Of a stretch of DNA of 11,914 nucleotides, positions 1 through 7,767 are shown one piece after another. The stretch's first letter is position 1; every line of letters starts with the position of its first letter. Origin of the DNA: Chrysochromulina tobinii (taxonomy: Eukaryota; Haptophyta; Prymnesiales; Chrysochromulinaceae). Under the pieces are notes generated by a model. That model did not search any database and was not told where the DNA came from. It saw nothing but the letters and a program-made list of their open reading frames with translations. A program made the position numbers and the translations under genes. Where the stretch lies: assembly GCA_001275005.1 (NCBI GenBank), contig JWZX01000305.1, forward strand, positions 1 through 11,914, in the 5' to 3' direction.

Positions 1-150
1 TAGCCGCCGCGGTCGCCGCCACCGTAGCCGCGGTCGCCGCCGCCGTAGCCGCCGCCGCCGTAGCCGCCGCCGCGGTCGCCGCCGCCGTAGCCGCCGCCGC
101 GGTCGCCGCCGTAGCCGCCGCCGTAGCTGCCTCGGTCGCCGGCGCGGTCG
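1..150 (-). repeat. GC-rich repeat coding the Gly-Tyr-Gly-Gly-Asp-Arg tail of U1-70K
   Basis: On the plus strand this is an imperfect array of gccgcc, gtagcc and ggtcgcc blocks. On the minus strand it reads in frame as repeated GGGYGGGDRGG-like units. Unit lengths stay multiples of three, so expansion or contraction would change tail length without breaking the frame. It continues past the window edge. Confidence 0.8.
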
Positions 151-983
151 CGCTCGCCGCCGCTGCCTCTGCGGTCATCGGATTCGGATTTTGTGCTCCA
201 GCTGAAGGTGGTCGCCGCAGTGCCCGAGGGCGCGCCGCCGCCGACAGCATAGCTAGGGCGCTCCGTTGGGCGATCCGCAGGGCGTGCCGACGCCGCGGCG
301 GATGGCGCGGCGACTGTGGCAGCGCCGCTCGTACTGGCCGCAGCACGGCCCGATGCTTGGACAGCCTGGCCCTTGCCACCGGCGCGCGTCGAGCCGAGGC
401 CACCGCCGAGCCGGCGCGGCCGCCAGTTGCGCACCGTCCGGCCGCGCTCGACGTCGACGAGCACGCGCCGGCCGTCTATCTTCTTCGCGTCGCCTTGCTT
501 GTACGCGACCTTCATGTCGCGCTCGTGCTCATACTCGATGAAGCTGTAGCCGCGCGACTTGCCTGTGGCCGTGTCCTTGACGATCTGGACCGACTTGATC
601 GGGCCGGACTGCTCAAACTCCTTGCGCAGCGTCGCCTCCGTTGTCGAGTGGTCCATGCGTGCTACGAAGATGGTCTTGTACGGGTCCGCCGACTTGCCTT
701 CTACAGTGGCCGACGGGTCGTACGCGGCGATGAGCGGCTCGAGTCGCGCCTTGGCCGCAGCGGCCTTAGCCTCGCGCCTCCGGGCGCGCCGCTGCTCGAT
801 AGTTTCGACGGGCTGCGCAGGCGGTGTCTCCGCCGGGTCCTCAAACTGGTCGACATGCTGCGCAAAGCCCGTGTACGGCGGCATCTTGCGCTTCTCGAGC
901 GGCGGCTTGTAGTCGATTGGGACGCGCGGCGCAAAGAGCGCAAGGATGGAGGGCGGCAGCGCATGCGCGACAGCCGATGACAT
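1..983 (-). CDS. SNRNP70: U1 small nuclear ribonucleoprotein 70 kDa (U1-70K), 3' end cut off by window edge
   Basis: Core protein of the U1 snRNP. It binds U1 snRNA stem-loop I and helps recognise 5' splice sites in the nucleus. The reverse strand is open from the ATG at 983-981 to base 1, giving 327 codons plus two bases. The N-terminal U1-70K region is at residues 1-55, with LALFAPR and PPLEK followed by the YTGF and QFEDP motifs. A basic helix lies at about 60-85. An RRM at about 103-180 carries RNP2 (TIFVAR, 104-109) and RNP1 (RGYSFIEY, 144-151). The family signature GRRVLVDVERGRTV and RPRRLGGGLGSTR follows at 171-200. The tail turns Ala-rich and then, from about 285, becomes a GGGYGGGDRGG repeat, where many homologues have an RS/RD/RE-rich tail. 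No intron is seen in this part. The start gives the expected short leader before LALFAPR. The gene is divergent from TIM21. Identification is near certain; only the tail length is unknown. Confidence 0.95.
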   Translation of the reverse strand, partial: MSSAVAHALPPSILALFAPRVPIDYKPPLEKRKMPPYTGFAQHVDQFEDPAETPPAQPVETIEQRRARRREAKAAAAKARLEPLIAAYDPSATVEGKSADPYKTIFVARMDHSTTEATLRKEFEQSGPIKSVQIVKDTATGKSRGYSFIEYEHERDMKVAYKQGDAKKIDGRRVLVDVERGRTVRNWRPRRLGGGLGSTRAGGKGQAVQASGRAAASTSGAATVAAPSAAASARPADRPTERPSYAVGGGAPSGTAATTFSWSTKSESDDRRGSGGERDRAGDRGSYGGGYGGDRGGGYGGGDRGGGYGGGGYGGGDRGYGGGDRGG

Positions 984-1377
984 CGCTTCCGGGCGAGCAG
1001 GCACGCACAAGCAGTCTTCCGAGCGCCTGAGAAGGACGATGCGTGGAGCGTGTCGTGAGCAACGTAGCCGATATGGGAAGCGTGGGTTAGTGGTCGCAGC
1101 AGCACTCAGCAGGCTGGGTGGGGGCAGGCAGCAGTAGGCTGTTCGCTGTGGCAGCCGGGCACGCGCGGGCGAGAGCACGCACGAGAAGCACGACGCTGCG
1201 AAGAGTGTGAAGTGCCTGTTCGAAACTTGATGCGAAGCTGCGAAGATAAAATCGACGTCACGTGGCACTCTTGTAGTTAGCGTGGCAATCGCTGGTACAT
1301 GTAAAAGTTTCCTCTCTGACGCTTGATTGCGCCTTTCGGGTTCCTCGTGGCTACAGCAAGCCTCGGAAGCCACGAAG
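984..1377. promoter_or_regulatory. Divergent intergenic region between U1-70K and TIM21
   Basis: These 394 bp separate two head-to-head ATGs, so both promoters should lie here. No convincing protein is seen: the short open frames have no recognisable motif and low-complexity content. A compact site at 1254-1264 overlaps GACGTCA with CACGTG, a combined CRE-like and G-box motif of the kind bound by bZIP or bHLH factors. No clear TATA box was found. The GATAAAAT at 1244-1251 is a weak A/T-rich candidate. Confidence 0.5.
1254..1264. promoter_or_regulatory. Overlapping CRE-like / G-box element
   Basis: GACGTCACGTG joins the ACGT core GACGTC to the palindrome CACGTG at 1259-1264. It lies 114 nt upstream of the TIM21 ATG and 271 nt upstream of the U1-70K ATG. 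Both halves are classical bZIP/bHLH sites in other eukaryotes. Function here is inferred from sequence and position only. Confidence 0.35.
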
Positions 1378-2241
1378 ATGCGACTCTTTCGGACGCAAGC
1401 AGCTTCGCGCGCGCTGCTCGCCACGCGCTCGCCGTCGGCGCTCGCACGTCGACCCACACTGCTTTCGTGCGCTCGTCACTTATGTAAACCACCGACCGAG
1501 TCCAAGGCGGCCGCGGCTGCCAACGACAAAGCTGCCGAGGCTGCCGGCACTGCTGCCACGCCTCCGCCTCCGCCGCTGAACGATGAGCTCGCCACCACCC
1601 AGGAGGCCGAGGGCTCCGGTGGTGGCGGGCTCGCGATTCAGGATCATGAGGGCGCGAACCTGCCGCCGCTCGCCTTTGAGCCGGGCGTCGCCGGTGCTGC
1701 GCAGAAGGGCGTGTCCGCAATCGTGATCGCGTTTGGCGCAGTCGCGTTTGGCGCGTGCGCCTGGGGCATCTCGCTCGCACTCTTCCCGGGTGCCTCGTCC
1801 ACGCAGACCATCTACAGCGAGGCCTTTGAGAAGGTCAAGGTCGACCCGCTGATCGCCAACGGGCTAGGCTCACCACTGCGTGCGCATGGCATCGACCATG
1901 GCGGCGCCCGCGGCCGGCGCAACGAGATGGAGCGCTGGGACGACACCGAGGCCGGCCAGGATATCACGATCGTGCGCTTTGCCGTCTCGGGCCCCCAGGG
2001 CGCCGGCGCCGTGCTCGTGCAGGTGCCGCGACCGCGGCGTCGCGGCGAGTTCAAGTACATCATCTTCGAAAACCTGACCTGCCCCGCCTTCAAGCGGCGT
2101 CAGCTCGTGCACGTGCTCGACACGCGCGCCGACGAGGCGGCCGCGTACGAGGCCGAGGCGGCCGCTGCCCGAGCGGCCTCCGTGGCAGCCGCGGCGGCCA
2201 AGGCCGCGAGAGAAGCGCCGGCGGCAGCGCCAGCGGCGTGA
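1378..2241 (+). CDS. TIM21: Mitochondrial import inner membrane translocase subunit TIM21
   Basis: TIM21 is an inner-membrane subunit of the TIM23 presequence translocase. Its intermembrane-space domain contacts the TOM complex and respiratory-chain supercomplexes. The ATG at 1378 gives 287 residues. Residues 1-36 are rich in Arg, Ser, Ala and Leu with no acidic residue, as in a mitochondrial presequence. An Ala/Pro/Gly linker runs to about 108. One transmembrane helix lies at about 112-136. The Tim21 domain follows: YSEAFEKVKVDP (146-157), LGSPLRAHG (163-171), an Arg-rich loop, then VRFAVSGPQGAGAVLVQV (199-216) and EFKYIIFEN (224-232). The last 40 residues are Ala/Glu-rich low complexity, an unusual extension. 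Open reading extends 17 codons upstream only through a non-ATG codon, so 1378 is preferred. The gene is divergent from U1-70K and tandem with the TMEM53-like gene. Confidence 0.87.
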   Translation: MRLFRTQAASRALLATRSPSALARRPTLLSCARHLCKPPTESKAAAAANDKAAEAAGTAATPPPPPLNDELATTQEAEGSGGGGLAIQDHEGANLPPLAFEPGVAGAAQKGVSAIVIAFGAVAFGACAWGISLALFPGASSTQTIYSEAFEKVKVDPLIANGLGSPLRAHGIDHGGARGRRNEMERWDDTEAGQDITIVRFAVSGPQGAGAVLVQVPRPRRRGEFKYIIFENLTCPAFKRRQLVHVLDTRADEAAAYEAEAAAARAASVAAAAAKAAREAPAAAPAA

Positions 2242-2314
2242 AATAACCTTCTCGTCGGAGGGGCCTCAAGTTTCTGAGAGAAGTCCTCAGTTGCGGGTTT
2301 ATCTGTGGTTTGTG

Positions 2315-2617
2315 ATGACGTGTGGGCGTTCCAAACTCGAAAATCTCGCATGGCTTGACTTGAATAGTCTTGACGAGATGCCGTCGGAAGCCTTCGGACG
2401 CGACGAGGAAGCTCGTGAGTATGGCCCAGCTGCCCATCGCCTTCGGTGGCCCACCAAATGCTCGTGGCCTGGCCGTATTGTGCGGTTGGGGAGGCTCGAC
2501 TCTCAAAAATGTCTGCAAGTACGCGAGCGTGTGGCACAAGCTCGGCTGGCGCACGGCGACTGCGGCCATGTCCATCGACATGACCTTCTTTCCCGGCTCA
2601 TGGACGCCCGCCAATGA
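2315..2617 (+). promoter_or_regulatory. Possible upstream ORF overlapping the TMEM53-like start
   Basis: ATGs at 2315 and 2378 share one frame that runs to a stop at 2617, overlapping the first 65 codons of the TMEM53-like CDS in another frame. If the mRNA begins upstream of 2378, these ATGs would compete with the main start and lower its translation. If transcription starts between 2381 and 2421, they are irrelevant. The encoded peptide has no recognisable motif. Confidence 0.25.
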
Positions 2618-3221
2618 GGTGGCGCGCACTCTTGCGAAGGAGTGCCGCTTGCATCGGGAGCGCCATGGACCCGACGCATTGATCGCGTCTCATGCGCTTA
2701 GCAATGGTGGTGTCATGCTGATGCTCTCTGTACTCGAGGAGGCGTCTTCGGACGAGCCCGTCCGCTTTGACGGCGCAGTATACGACAGCGCACCGTCATC
2801 GAAGCATCTTCCCCTGCCCATGGGGGCACCATTGATCATCATCTCTGCTGGCTTGCCAGCTGCGGAGACGGCCAAGTCGCTTGCTTTACATGTCCCCTAC
2901 TGCTTGTTCACGTCTTTGTTGTTTCCGATTCGCACACCGCCACCCCCGATTGGCCTGTTCCCGAAGCTCTTCGGCATCGAAACGAACCCTCCACGACCCG
3001 AGCTCTTCATCTACGGCGAGGAGGACCGGCTCATTCCGCCGGACCAGGTGGAGGCCTTCATCAGTCTGCGCGTGGCTCAGGGAAGTGCGGTGCAGACTAG
3101 CGGACGCCTCGCCTGCTCTCCGCACGTGAGCCATCTGAGGTCGTACCCTGAAGTGTACGAGAAGGCCTTGGCCAGCTTTGCTGCCTCCCTCGAAAACCCT
3201 CGCCCAGTCTCCAGGTTATGA
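2421..3221 (+). CDS. TMEM53: TMEM53 / DUF829 family alpha/beta-hydrolase-like protein
   Basis: The ATG at 2421 gives 266 residues, close to the family's usual size. Family marks appear in order. A first strand and turn, LAVLCGWGGS (17-26), is followed by KYASVWHKLGW (33-43). The nucleophile elbow HALSNGG (91-97) has Ser94 as the candidate nucleophile. FDGAVYDSAPS (117-127) is the family's DSAP block. ELFIYGEEDRLIP (194-206) supplies the candidate acid Asp202. SPHVSHLRSYPEVY (233-246) supplies His235 or His238. In animals TMEM53 is a nuclear-envelope protein that dampens BMP-SMAD signalling. No substrate is established, so enzyme activity remains an inference from the triad-like residues. No clear transmembrane helix is seen; residues 153-170 are only mildly hydrophobic. 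Out-of-frame ATGs at 2315 and 2378 precede the start. Confidence 0.85.
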   Translation: MAQLPIAFGGPPNARGLAVLCGWGGSTLKNVCKYASVWHKLGWRTATAAMSIDMTFFPGSWTPANEVARTLAKECRLHRERHGPDALIASHALSNGGVMLMLSVLEEASSDEPVRFDGAVYDSAPSSKHLPLPMGAPLIIISAGLPAAETAKSLALHVPYCLFTSLLFPIRTPPPPIGLFPKLFGIETNPPRPELFIYGEEDRLIPPDQVEAFISLRVAQGSAVQTSGRLACSPHVSHLRSYPEVYEKALASFAASLENPRPVSRL

Positions 3222-3530
3222 GTGTCGCATGTGGGGTGCTCCCTGGAGGAGAAGAGGCGCGGCGACTCGGGCGTCGGCGGGACGTTCCGCGCATTGGGCG
3301 GCGGGACGGGGAGCAGAAGGGGAGAGACTGGCGAGCCAAAAATACGTATAACATAAACCCCCATGTTCAACTCGTAGTGCGACTATCGGCGCCGTGTTGC
3401 GTGTACGTTGCCTAAATTCAAAATTGCAGCCGCCGCACGTGCGCATTGCGCATGGCCGCCGTGCGCCGCCGTTTCGTTGCGCGGCGTCATCCGTCACTCA
3501 TAATCAGAGCAATAAAAACATAATCACGGT
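3222..3530. other. Convergent 3' region between TMEM53-like and FkbM-like genes
   Basis: These 309 bp lie between two tail-to-tail stop codons and should hold both 3' UTRs. The only recognisable signal is AATAAA at 3511-3516 on the plus strand. No convincing coding frame or long repeat is seen. Confidence 0.5.
3511..3516 (+). terminator. Candidate polyadenylation signal AATAAA
   Basis: A canonical AATAAA sits in an A/T-rich pocket (aataaaaacataat) 290 nt after the TMEM53-like stop. If used, the 3' UTR would be about 300 nt and end close to the stop of the opposing gene. Many GC-rich algae do not depend on AATAAA, so this is tentative. Confidence 0.35.
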
Positions 3531-4683
3531 TCACGCAGCCGGCTGCCGGGGGGCTCCATCCTCGCCATGTCTCCACCAAGTGCGGCTCCGACACAACGGA
3601 TGCCGTTCGGGTGCGTCGGCCTGCCTTCGGAGAGATGGATGACGCCACAGAGGAGCCGTGCACATCGTACGCTTCCATGGCCACGATTTGGGCTCCTGGT
3701 AGATGGCCCCGACCCCGGCTCCCTTGAGCAGCTCGAGCAGCGTGTGGCACGGCAGCCGGCCACCCGAGTGGCACTCCCACACCAACACATCGATCAGCTG
3801 AGCGACGGCCGGAAGAGCTGCGAGCGCCGGCACGAGGGTCTGCTCCGACCCTTCCACATCCAATTTGAGCAGCAGGAAATCCTGCGGCACGAACGAGCGC
3901 TTTATCCAGCGGACCAGGTCAATCACCGGAACCGAGTACAGTCGGCTGCCTTGATGCTGCCTTGATGCTGCCATGAACGCGCGGGGGGACATTAAACCAC
4001 CTCTCAGCAGAGCCTCCGATGACCCAGACAGCTCGATGGTGCCATTACGGTCGCCCACAGCGGCAGGTACGAATGTGTACGAGTTGCGCTCATACAAGGG
4101 GCATTTGTGCGCTGCGGAGTCCATCCGTGCCTTTATTGCCTTGTTGCTCAGTCGCCGTACTTGCGAGGCGCTGCGCTCTAGCGCGTGGAGTTGTGGCCGC
4201 GCCGCGGCCAAGATGCAGTCAAATCGAGCGTTGCCGGGCATCGTGCAATTGTAGGCGGCACCGGACCTGTAGAGCTCCGCGCTTGAGCCAGCCACTGAGT
4301 CGATAGGCGGCCTCGGCAGGGGTTGGCCTGCATCAAGTGCATCTGTGCAGTTCTGAGCGTACAAAGCAATGATCGGCGAGGCCTCAAACCCGAAGACTAC
4401 CCACGGGGTGTGTGCATGAAAGGAAATCTGCTGCTGCCGCATGTGCTCCTGTGCGAGAGTGCGGTTCTCCGGTCCCGGCAGCGCGTCATGAAGTTGGATG
4501 GTGTTGCACCAATTCACGCCGGCGTCGATGTACACGTTACGTGGCGAAGAGCACCTACTAGGTGGATGGAGGGCGCGCACTCAGCTCTGGGCAAAACTAC
4601 CTTAAAGGTGGCAAATAGATTGGCAAGTAGCATGGCATGTAGCCAACGAGGCGGCGCGTTGACGAGGCGGTGGCGCACCGCAT
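3531..4683 (-). CDS. FkbM-type SAM-dependent methyltransferase (Methyltransf_21-like), probably two exons
   Basis: The main exon is open from 4580 to the stop at 3531. Counting from its first codon, SAM-binding motif I is NVYIDAGVNWCNT (15-27). The acidic ribose-contacting strand VVFGFEASP is at 61-69, FVPAAVGDRNGTIEL at 170-184, and the FkbM hallmark LKLDVEGSE at 238-246. The family methylates hydroxyls of sugars or other small molecules; the substrate here is unknown. An in-frame TGA lies directly upstream of 4580, and the first in-frame ATG (4442-4440) would delete motif I, so an upstream exon is needed. A good candidate is ATG at 4683, exon end at 4601 (AAG before GTAGTT) and acceptor TAG ending at 4558 or 4555; this keeps the frame. 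The last 33 residues look unlike the family. A perfect 11-bp tandem duplication at 3951-3972 lies within the exon, yet conserved blocks on both sides stay in one frame. Confidence 0.7.
3951..3972 (-). repeat. 11-bp perfect tandem duplication inside the methyltransferase exon
   Basis: TTGATGCTGCC occurs twice back to back on the plus strand. Eleven is not a multiple of three, so a recent duplication would normally break the frame, yet the reading frame is continuous. It falls in a variable loop between conserved blocks, which may explain tolerance. Confidence 0.7.
4555..4600 (-). other. Putative very short intron in the FkbM-type gene
   Basis: On the minus strand AAG at the exon end is followed by GTAGTT. 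The tract then ends in CCACCTAGTAG, which offers two acceptors three bases apart, giving introns of 43 nt (4600-4558) or 46 nt (4600-4555). Either choice joins the ATG at 4683 in frame with motif I of the methyltransferase. The frame fit is seen in the sequence; splicing itself is inferred. Confidence 0.4.
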
Positions 4684-4866
4684 TAATACTTGGGAGTTCG
4701 CGGGCAGCCGGACACTGCATGCAATTTTCCTCTCAATCACATCGTCTGCAACAAATTCTGGAACCGCGGGTGCACACAATTCGATGCGCGAGCGCTGCCG
4801 AGAGCGCTCGACGCGACGCGGATTCCCGCCGAAAGAGACACGACGAAAGACTTCCGCGGAGGCCGA
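4684..4866. promoter_or_regulatory. Divergent promoter region between FkbM-type gene and DAW1
   Basis: If the methyltransferase starts at 4683, these 183 bp hold both promoters. The DAW1 frame is open upstream to 4690 without an in-frame ATG before 4867. It also contains an out-of-frame ATG at 4784. No clear TATA box is present; ATTAAT at 4682-4687 is the most A/T-rich point. Confidence 0.4.
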
Positions 4867-6120
4867 ATGAAGCTCAAGCGCTTTCTGCTGCGCTACTTCC
4901 CGCCGGGCATCATCCTCGAGTACCAACGGGGCGAGGAGCTGCTGCAGAAGAACGTCGACCTGCTAGACCTCACGCCGGGGACTGACGTTGAGGACCTCAT
5001 CGACCGTATCGTGCGGGATGAGGAGCTCATCTCCGAGAATCGTAAGCCGCAGCTGCGCAAGCTCATCTTCAAGCTCATCGAGAAGCTGGACACCGAGGAA
5101 TTGCCGCAAAACTTCTATCTCTTCAAGATCCTGCGCGCGCACATCTTGCCGCTCACGAACTGCGCGTTCAACAAGTCGGGCGATCGCTTCATCACTGGCA
5201 GCTACGACCGCACCTGCAAGGTGTGGAACACGCTCACGGGCGAGGAGCTGCTCACGCTCGAGGGCCACAAAAACGTGGTGTACGCCATTGCCTTCAACAA
5301 CCCGTGGGGCGACAAGATCGTGACGGGCTCGTTCGACAAGACAGCCAAGATATGGAATTCGGAGACTGGCGAGTTGCTGCAAACGCTGCGCGGGCATTCG
5401 ACCGAGATCGTGTGCCTGAGCTTCGACCCGTCGGGCGACATCGTGGCGACGGGCTCGATGGACTCGACCGCCAAGCTTTGGAGCGTCGCCACCGGCGAGG
5501 AGCTCTACACCCTTATGGGTCACACGGCGGAGATAGTGTCGCTCAACTTCTCGTCCGACGGCACGCTGATGCTCACCGGCTCCTTTGACCACACCACGAA
5601 GGTTTGGGACGTGGCCACCGGCCAGTGCCTGCACACGCTCGCGGGCCACCGGGGCGAGATTTCGTCCACTCAGTTCAACTACACGGGCGACCTCGCGATC
5701 TCGGGCAGCATCGACCGAACGTGCAAAATCTGGAATGTGAAGACGGGGCAGTGCATCAACACGCTGCGCGGCCACAATGACGAGATCCTCGACGTGGCCT
5801 TCTCGACGAGCGGCGACAAGCTCGTGACAGCCTCCGCCGACGGCACCGCTCGAGTGTATAGCACGCTGCAGGGTGCATGCCAGGCCATCTGCATTGGCCA
5901 TGAAGGAGAAATCTCGAAGGTGAGCTTCAACCCGCAGGGCAACAAGATCATCACCGCGAGCTCCGACCGCACGTGCCGCATATGGGACGTCGAGACGGGC
6001 GACTGCAAGCAGGTGCTCGAGGGGCACACGGATGAGATCTTCTCGGCCGCTTTCAACTATGAGGGCGATACCATCATCACCGGCTCCAAGGACAACACGT
6101 GCCGCATCTGGAAATGCTGA
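4867..6120 (+). CDS. DAW1: Dynein assembly factor with WD repeats 1 (DAW1 / ODA16 / WDR69)
   Basis: DAW1/ODA16 is the adaptor that links pre-assembled outer dynein arms to intraflagellar transport for delivery into motile cilia. The ATG at 4867 gives 417 residues, matching the family's size of about 415. The N-terminus [19 protein letters not shown] and the DLLDL motif (31-35) are family hallmarks. A helical region at 40-80 leads to [17 protein letters not shown] (82-98). Eight WD repeats follow at about 90-121, 132-164, 175-206, 217-248, 259-290, 301-331, 343-374 and 385-416. They carry typical GH...D...W positions, such as [12 protein letters not shown] and [12 protein letters not shown]. 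The open frame upstream of 4867 lacks family similarity and an ATG, so 4867 is the start. There are no introns and codon third positions are strongly G/C. Its presence implies motile flagella with outer dynein arms. Confidence 0.97.
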   Translation: MKLKRFLLRYFPPGIILEYQRGEELLQKNVDLLDLTPGTDVEDLIDRIVRDEELISENRKPQLRKLIFKLIEKLDTEELPQNFYLFKILRAHILPLTNCAFNKSGDRFITGSYDRTCKVWNTLTGEELLTLEGHKNVVYAIAFNNPWGDKIVTGSFDKTAKIWNSETGELLQTLRGHSTEIVCLSFDPSGDIVATGSMDSTAKLWSVATGEELYTLMGHTAEIVSLNFSSDGTLMLTGSFDHTTKVWDVATGQCLHTLAGHRGEISSTQFNYTGDLAISGSIDRTCKIWNVKTGQCINTLRGHNDEILDVAFSTSGDKLVTASADGTARVYSTLQGACQAICIGHEGEISKVSFNPQGNKIITASSDRTCRIWDVETGDCKQVLEGHTDEIFSAAFNYEGDTIITGSKDNTCRIWKC

Positions 6121-6309
6121 CACACACGAGAGGAGTCGCCCAGTGCAAGCAGCGCCCGCCGAGCGTGCGTGCTCGGGGCACGGCGAGACGGCGTGGGTGT
6201 CGACGTAATCTGCTCCCTCGACTCTCGTGCGGCGAGCCGACGACGCAGAGAGACACCGCACGACAGACTTACACGTCCTACGCACCTGTATTCCCCGAAA
6301 AGGGAAAAG

Positions 6310-6335
6310 TGAGCCGAGCGAGCTAGCTCGGCTCA
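6310..6335. other. Perfect 10-bp hairpin downstream of DAW1
   Basis: TGAGCCGAGC at 6310-6319 is the exact reverse complement of GCTCGGCTCA at 6326-6335, with a six-base loop GAGCTA. It lies 190 nt after the DAW1 stop, where it could be a 3' UTR structure. The role is unknown. Confidence 0.6.
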
Positions 6336-6570
6336 AGAGTGTGACGTTGACCCAAGTGCTCAATGGAATACATGTTGCATGCTTGTGCGCGCGCAGTGGC
6401 GGGTGGTATGAAAAAAGAAAGTGAACACCGAAGTACATATTTAAGGTCACTGGTCTTCAACAAGACGGTCGGGGACGACACCCGCGGCAAGACCGCACGA
6501 CAACGTCAACGACACCACGCACATCGAAGCACGAATCCGCAGGGTCATTCACGCAATTTCGGTTTGTGAA

Positions 6571-6615
6571 TGAACTGAACTGAACTGTGAAATGGCCTGA
6601 ATTGTATTGTATTGT
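6571..6615. repeat. Two neighbouring 5-bp simple repeats
   Basis: TGAAC is repeated three times at 6571-6585 and ATTGT three times at 6601-6615. They are ordinary short microsatellite-like tracts in non-coding DNA. Confidence 0.6.
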
Positions 6616-6705
6616 CTTCACAGCTGTGCTGCTTACGTGTTGTGTGTATTAACATGAAATGAAGAGAGGCCGTTCAGGTTTGTGTGTCTGAAGAAAGTTG
6701 GTTGG

Positions 6706-7767
6706 ATGGTGCTCCTTGAGGCGACGCAGACATCCGCGAGAGCGCGTCGAACCGACCGAACCGCCATCGGCTTGGAGGACCACGACTACCTCTACGCAAT
6801 CAGGTTCACCGCAAGCATACCGTGCGCTTTACGCGCGGCACGCAATTATTCGATGCAGCTGCGGCCGGCCCCATCGGTGTCAGTGGGCCCGCCCGTGGTT
6901 GCTGAGCACGAGCAACTGCGCTCGGAGGTCAGCGATCTGGTGTTCAATGTGCTCAACTCGGCGAATGCCAGCAGTAGCAGTAGCAGCCCTCGCCACAAGA
7001 TGTCGCCACGGCGGACGCACTTTGTCCACACGATGCTGCCGCCACGGCCCGCTTTGCCACGCGTTGGCACGGCCGATGCCAAGGGCGGCTCACGACCATG
7101 GGTGCCCACGGACGCAGCCAATCGTGCGGTTGATGCCGTTCCCGTTCCCACCAACACCGCCAATTGTGTCGACGTCATCACGCCAACGCCGAGTGCCGTC
7201 GCCAATGAGGGCTGGGCAAACACAGCCCTCATCCACAGCCCCCGTAGCACGCATTGCTCGCGGCATCGGCTGGCGAGGCGGCCGCCACCGCCACAGCGCA
7301 GCATGGACGGCGTGCTAGCCATGCTACCAGCCGACGCCCCGGCCCATCTCCTCGTCGAGCTCGCCTCCAACCTCACCCGCGCCACCACTTCCGTCGGTGG
7401 CGAGGAGGCTTTGATGGGCATCCATCAGGGCATCCAGGCGGCCTACCGTCCTGCAGCGCTCGAGGAGGAGGGTGTGGGTGACGAACCTGACGAACCCCAC
7501 GGCAGCACTCCTCGCGAGTCCGTCGGCGCACTCGCGGCGCCCGCGTGCGCGGCGACTTTGAGTAGCGACGGCGAAGCCTCGCCGACCGCCTTCGCCGCCT
7601 GGTTGACACAGCTGCAGTCGCGGGACACGAGTCTTGTCGGGGCAGTCCGTGAACGCAAGGAAGGAGAGTTGAGAGGACGCGAGGGCTCGGTCAACTTTAC
7701 GCCCGGGCCGATCTCGCGATGGGGCGACTTTGAGATTGTGAATGGGGAGGTTCAGTATACAATCTAG
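6706..7767 (+). CDS. Hypothetical protein, unrecognised
   Basis: The ATG at 6706 gives 353 residues; a later ATG at 6853 gives 304 and may be the true start, because residues before it look like translated leader. No known domain is recognised. From 6853, residues 14-35 (VVAEHEQLRSEVSDLVFNVLNS) are predicted helical, followed by a Ser run and a long Pro/Ala/Thr-rich disordered stretch. A helical stretch, GVLAMLPADAPAHLLVELAS, is at about 153-172. The most protein-like part is the C-terminus: FAAWLTQLQSRDTSLVGAVR followed by FTPGPISRWGDFEIVNGEVQ. That end looks like a conserved motif rather than random translation, and its third positions are mostly G/C. No other frame here shows a known family. 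It could be part of a longer spliced gene. It converges on the ankyrin gene across 628 bp. Confidence 0.5.
   Translation: MVLLEATQTSARARRTDRTAIGLEDHDYLYAIRFTASIPCALRAARNYSMQLRPAPSVSVGPPVVAEHEQLRSEVSDLVFNVLNSANASSSSSSPRHKMSPRRTHFVHTMLPPRPALPRVGTADAKGGSRPWVPTDAANRAVDAVPVPTNTANCVDVITPTPSAVANEGWANTALIHSPRSTHCSRHRLARRPPPPQRSMDGVLAMLPADAPAHLLVELASNLTRATTSVGGEEALMGIHQGIQAAYRPAALEEEGVGDEPDEPHGSTPRESVGALAAPACAATLSSDGEASPTAFAAWLTQLQSRDTSLVGAVRERKEGELRGREGSVNFTPGPISRWGDFEIVNGEVQYTI

Larger units (their letters stand above)
6121..6705. other. Intergenic region after DAW1
   Basis: No gene is supported in these 585 bp. The DAW1 3' UTR should occupy the left part, including the hairpin at 6310-6335. The right part is less GC-rich and holds two simple repeats: TGAAC units at 6571-6587 and ATTGT units at 6601-6615. 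ATATTTAA at 6437-6444 is a weak TATA-like candidate far upstream of the next gene. Confidence 0.5.

Noticed and set aside
1-150. CRISPR-like or satellite array at the left edge
   Set aside because: The units are short in-frame codon repeats of U1-70K with no spacers.
357-980. 207-codon plus-strand open frame
   Set aside because: Antisense to U1-70K, which has unmistakable RRM and family signatures.
2415-2420. GTGAGT directly before the TMEM53-like ATG as a splice donor
   Set aside because: No acceptor keeps the conserved GWGGS region intact in frame, and the unspliced ATG already gives a full family-length protein.
4963-6450. Long 495-codon open frame on the minus strand
   Set aside because: It is antisense to DAW1, whose eight WD repeats match the family over the full length. 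Strong G/C third positions open the opposite frame by chance.
4773-6857. Similar strings CACACAATTCGATGC (4773-4787) and CACGCAATTATTCGATGC (about 6839-6856), each ending in an ATG context
   Set aside because: The first is an out-of-frame ATG upstream of DAW1 and the two differ by an indel, so a shared start-site motif is not supported by two cases.
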